A stretch of DNA of 7,002 bases from Desulfobacterales bacterium (lineage in GTDB: Bacteria > Desulfobacterota > Desulfobacteria > Desulfobacterales > UBA11574), in NCBI GenBank assembly GCA_012974475.1, contig JAAXQD010000228.1, positions 1-7,002 on the forward strand, read 5' to 3'. Shown here piece after piece: positions 4,612 through 7,002 of this stretch. Each line of letters starts with the position of its first letter. The first letter of the stretch is position 1. Made by a program: the position numbers and the translations under genes. The notes under the pieces were generated by a model. That model saw nothing but the letters and a program-made list of their open reading frames with translations, was not told where the DNA came from and did not search any database.

Positions 4612-7002
4612 TCAGTGGGTTTTATAGTATTCTTGAAGGCACTGATATTCAAATGGTTTTTTGCTTTGGGCTTTTAGACCCCGCACAATCGCTTCGGCGG
4701 CGGAAAGGGTGGTAACGAACGGAACGCGGTGCTTAATCGCCGTCCATCCAATAGGGGATTCATCCTTCCGGGATCGCTGCCCTAAAGGGGTTTTAATAAT
4801 TAGATCGATGTTGTCGTTTTTGATGTAATCGACGACATTCGGACGTCCCTCGCTCACTTTCAATACCGTCTCCACCGGGATGCCCCGGCCGGCGATATAA
4901 TCCGCCGTCCCCCGGGTGGCAACCAATTTATAGCCCAATTTATACAAGCCTTCGGCAATGGGAAACATACGAGCTTTATCGTTGTCATTCACGCTGACAA
5001 ATATAGTACCTGACTTTGGAATGGTAATGCCGGTGGCTTGAAAGGCTTTAAACACCGCCTCTCCAAAAGTCGTTGCAATCCCCATGACCTCTCCGGTGGA
5101 ACGCATTTCCGGCCGCAGATAAATATCGGCTTTCTCAAAGCGGTCGAATGGGAATACCGATTCCTTAACGGCAACGTACGGCAATCGATCTTTAAAGGTG
5201 TACCCGATCTGGTCCAATCGTTTGCCGGACATGACTTCTGCGGCAATTTTAGCGATGGGAATTCCGGTTGCTTTGCTCACGAAAGGTACGGTTCGCGATG
5301 CCCGGGGATTCACTTCGATCACATTCAGTGTATCATACATAATCGCAAACTGAATGTTGATCAGGCCCTGGACATGGAGTGCTTCGGCAAGCATACGGGT
5401 ATATTCTTTGATGTCTTCATGCTGATCCCGGCTCAGCAAAAAAGGCGGTAATACGGCCATGCTGTCCCCCGAGTGTACACCGGCCTCTTCGATATGCTGC
5501 ATGACACCACAAATCTCTGTTCGCTCACCGTCGGAAATGGCATCCACGTCAAACTCAAAAGCGTCTTCCAAAAAGCGATCCAGAAGCACCGGATGTTCCT
5601 CCGAGGCAGTGACGGCATACTGCATATAATGTTCCAACGATTTAAGATCATAAACAATCTCCATGGCCCGGCCGCCCAGGACGTAGGAAGGTCTTACCAT
5701 CAACGGAAATCCGATTCTCTGACCGATTTCAATGGCATCCTCTATGGAGGTGGCCGTTCCGTATTGGGGGTGGGGAATATCCAGGGAGTCCAGCAGGGCG
5801 CCGAACCGGTCGCGATCTTCGGCCAGATCGATGGAATCCGGCGAGGTCCCCCATATGGGCACGCCGGCCTGTTCCAGGTCGATGGCCAACTTCAGCGGTG
5901 TCTGGCCGCCAAATTGAACAATGACACCATCCGGTTTTTCCAGTTCGATCACATTCAATACATCTTCATAGGTTAGCGGCTCGAAATACAGCTTATCGGC
6001 CACGTCATAATCCGTACTCACCGTCTCCGGATTGCAGTTGATCATGATGGCTTCGATTCCCAGATTTTTTAAGGCAAGGATGCCGTGGACACAGCAGTAA
6101 TCGAATTCAATACCCTGACCGATTCGGTTGGGCCCCCCGCCTAAAATTATCACCTTCTTCCGGTTTGAAGGGATGGATTCGTTTTCCGGGTCGTAGGTGG
6201 AATAAAAGTAAGTGGTAAAAGACTCAAACTCGGCGGCACAGGTGTCCACAATTTTAAAAGACGGCAATATTCCATTTTCTTTGCGCAGGCTCCGGATTTC
6301 ATTTTCCAGTTTGCCGGTCAACAGGGCGATGTGCTTGTCGGAAAATCCAAGGCGTTTGGCGCTTCCGAGGGTTTCCGGTGTGAGCGTGCGCCGTTGTTTG
6401 AATTCCTCGACAATGTGAGTCTCGAACTCCACAAGCTGCTGGAGATTTTTCAGAAACCAAATGTCAATCCGGGTAATCTTGGATATTTCTTCGCAAGAAA
6501 TACCGCTGGTGAGGGCCTGCCAAATTTTCAGGATGCGATCCGGCGTTCCCCATCTGAGATCATCCAGCAAAACTTCACCAGACATTCGGCTGACGGAATC
6601 GTTGCCATTGGCATGGAAACCGGACCAGCCGTTTTCGAGGGACCGCAGCGTTTTGTTCAGCGCTTCCTTGAAGGTTCTGCCGATTCCCATTGCTTCGCCA
6701 ACCGATTTCATCTGGGAGCTCAATCGGACGTCGTTCCCGGGAAACTTTTCAAAATCCCAACGGGGGATCTTGACGACAACATAGTCGATGGCCGGCTCAA
6801 AGCATGCCGGAGTTTTTCGGGTAATATCGTTGGGGATCTCGTGGAGATAATACCCCACAGCAAGTTTAGCGGCAATCTTGGCAATGGGAAAACCGGTGGC
6901 TTTGGATGCCAGCGCCGAACTTCGTGAGACCCTGGGATTCATTTCAATGACCACCATCTCGCCGTTTTCCGGGTTCAGGGCAAACTGGATGTTGGCCCCT
7001 CC
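4612..7002 (-). CDS. carB: Carbamoyl phosphate synthetase large subunit, N-terminus cut by the window edge
   Basis: The large subunit makes carbamoyl phosphate from bicarbonate, two ATP and ammonia passed on from CarA, feeding arginine and pyrimidine synthesis. The window encodes 796 C-terminal residues; residue 1 here matches about residue 280 of E. coli CarB (1073 residues). The frame is open to the edge, so the ATG at 6957 is internal. Residues 1-120 end the first ATP-grasp domain (Gln6, Glu20 and Asn22 match metal ligands Gln285, Glu299 and Asn301). About 121-270 is the oligomerisation domain. The second ATP-grasp domain runs about 285-655, with GGGPNRIGQGIEFDY (288-302), VRPSYVLGGRAMEIV (436-450), the CarB signature EAGVHSGDS (505-513) and ligands Gln551, Glu563 and Asn565. 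The MGS-like allosteric domain (about 665-780) has ATRGTADYI and EGRPNVVDYI. No frameshift or missing key residue is visible. It ends in TGA and converges on the acetyltransferase; carA is not in the window. Confidence 0.97.
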   Translation of the reverse strand, partial: GGANIQFALNPENGEMVVIEMNPRVSRSSALASKATGFPIAKIAAKLAVGYYLHEIPNDITRKTPACFEPAIDYVVVKIPRWDFEKFPGNDVRLSSQMKSVGEAMGIGRTFKEALNKTLRSLENGWSGFHANGNDSVSRMSGEVLLDDLRWGTPDRILKIWQALTSGISCEEISKITRIDIWFLKNLQQLVEFETHIVEEFKQRRTLTPETLGSAKRLGFSDKHIALLTGKLENEIRSLRKENGILPSFKIVDTCAAEFESFTTYFYSTYDPENESIPSNRKKVIILGGGPNRIGQGIEFDYCCVHGILALKNLGIEAIMINCNPETVSTDYDVADKLYFEPLTYEDVLNVIELEKPDGVIVQFGGQTPLKLAIDLEQAGVPIWGTSPDSIDLAEDRDRFGALLDSLDIPHPQYGTATSIEDAIEIGQRIGFPLMVRPSYVLGGRAMEIVYDLKSLEHYMQYAVTASEEHPVLLDRFLEDAFEFDVDAISDGERTEICGVMQHIEEAGVHSGDSMAVLPPFLLSRDQHEDIKEYTRMLAEALHVQGLINIQFAIMYDTLNVIEVNPRASRTVPFVSKATGIPIAKIAAEVMSGKRLDQIGYTFKDRLPYVAVKESVFPFDRFEKADIYLRPEMRSTGEVMGIATTFGEAVFKAFQATGITIPKSGTIFVSVNDNDKARMFPIAEGLYKLGYKLVATRGTADYIAGRGIPVETVLKVSEGRPNVVDYIKNDNIDLIIKTPLGQRSRKDESPIGWTAIKHRVPFVTTLSAAEAIVRGLKAQSKKPFEYQCLQEYYKTH

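Noticed and set aside
5473..5976. Long open frame on the plus strand opposite carB (also 6331-6927 and 5038-5451)
   Set aside because: They lie entirely antisense to a strongly conserved carB frame, encode no recognisable domain, and are explained by codon bias of the opposite strand.
6955..6957. ATG at 6957 as the start of carB
   Set aside because: The frame is open for 15 more codons to the window edge, and those codons (GGANIQFALNPENGE) match the conserved CarB sequence, so the real start is outside the window.

Overview
The window looks like an ordinary chromosomal segment of a Gram-negative bacterium, most likely a deltaproteobacterium (Desulfobacterota). The basis is the short, stand-alone GNAT-type N-acetylglutamate synthase that resembles the Geobacter-type enzyme, together with REP-like palindromes that I associate with such genomes. 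This placement rests on recalled family resemblance; no search was run. No phage, transposase, CRISPR, tRNA or rRNA sequence is visible.

Layout, left to right. (1) Positions 1-153 hold a pair of oppositely oriented 27-bp REP-like palindromes, ending 15 bp before the next gene. (2) 154-1302 (+) is a fold-type I PLP aminotransferase of the MocR/LysN-like group without a DNA-binding domain. (3) 1354-2484 (-) is an M20-family metallo-amidohydrolase of the ArgE/DapE type, convergent with the aminotransferase. (4) 2485-2811 is a divergent intergenic region with a good minus-strand promoter and a leader of about 178 nt full of inverted repeats. (5) 2812-3576 (+) is a HAD-IIA phosphatase of the HDHD2/LHPP-like group, with Asn at the usual second Asp of motif I. 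(6) 3577-3901 carries a strong sigma70-type promoter. (7) 3902-4495 (+) is the short ArgA-type N-acetyltransferase with an unusual N-terminal extension. (8) 4612-7002 (-) is carB, the large subunit of carbamoyl phosphate synthetase, cut by the right window edge and lacking about 279 N-terminal residues.

The genes are not one operon: strands alternate (+, -, +, +, -) and each has its own flanking space. Three products nevertheless touch arginine supply. The acetyltransferase would make N-acetylglutamate. The M20 enzyme could remove an acyl group from an N-acyl amino acid such as N-acetylornithine. CarB makes carbamoyl phosphate for citrulline/arginine and pyrimidines. The aminotransferase could act on amino acids of the same or a neighbouring pathway, but its substrate cannot be read from sequence.

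I did not find a clearly new multi-gene system. The items most worth a second look are the overlapping hairpins in the leader of the M20 gene, the motif I substitution in the HAD protein, the N-terminal extension of the acetyltransferase, and the REP pair with a compensatory base-pair change.
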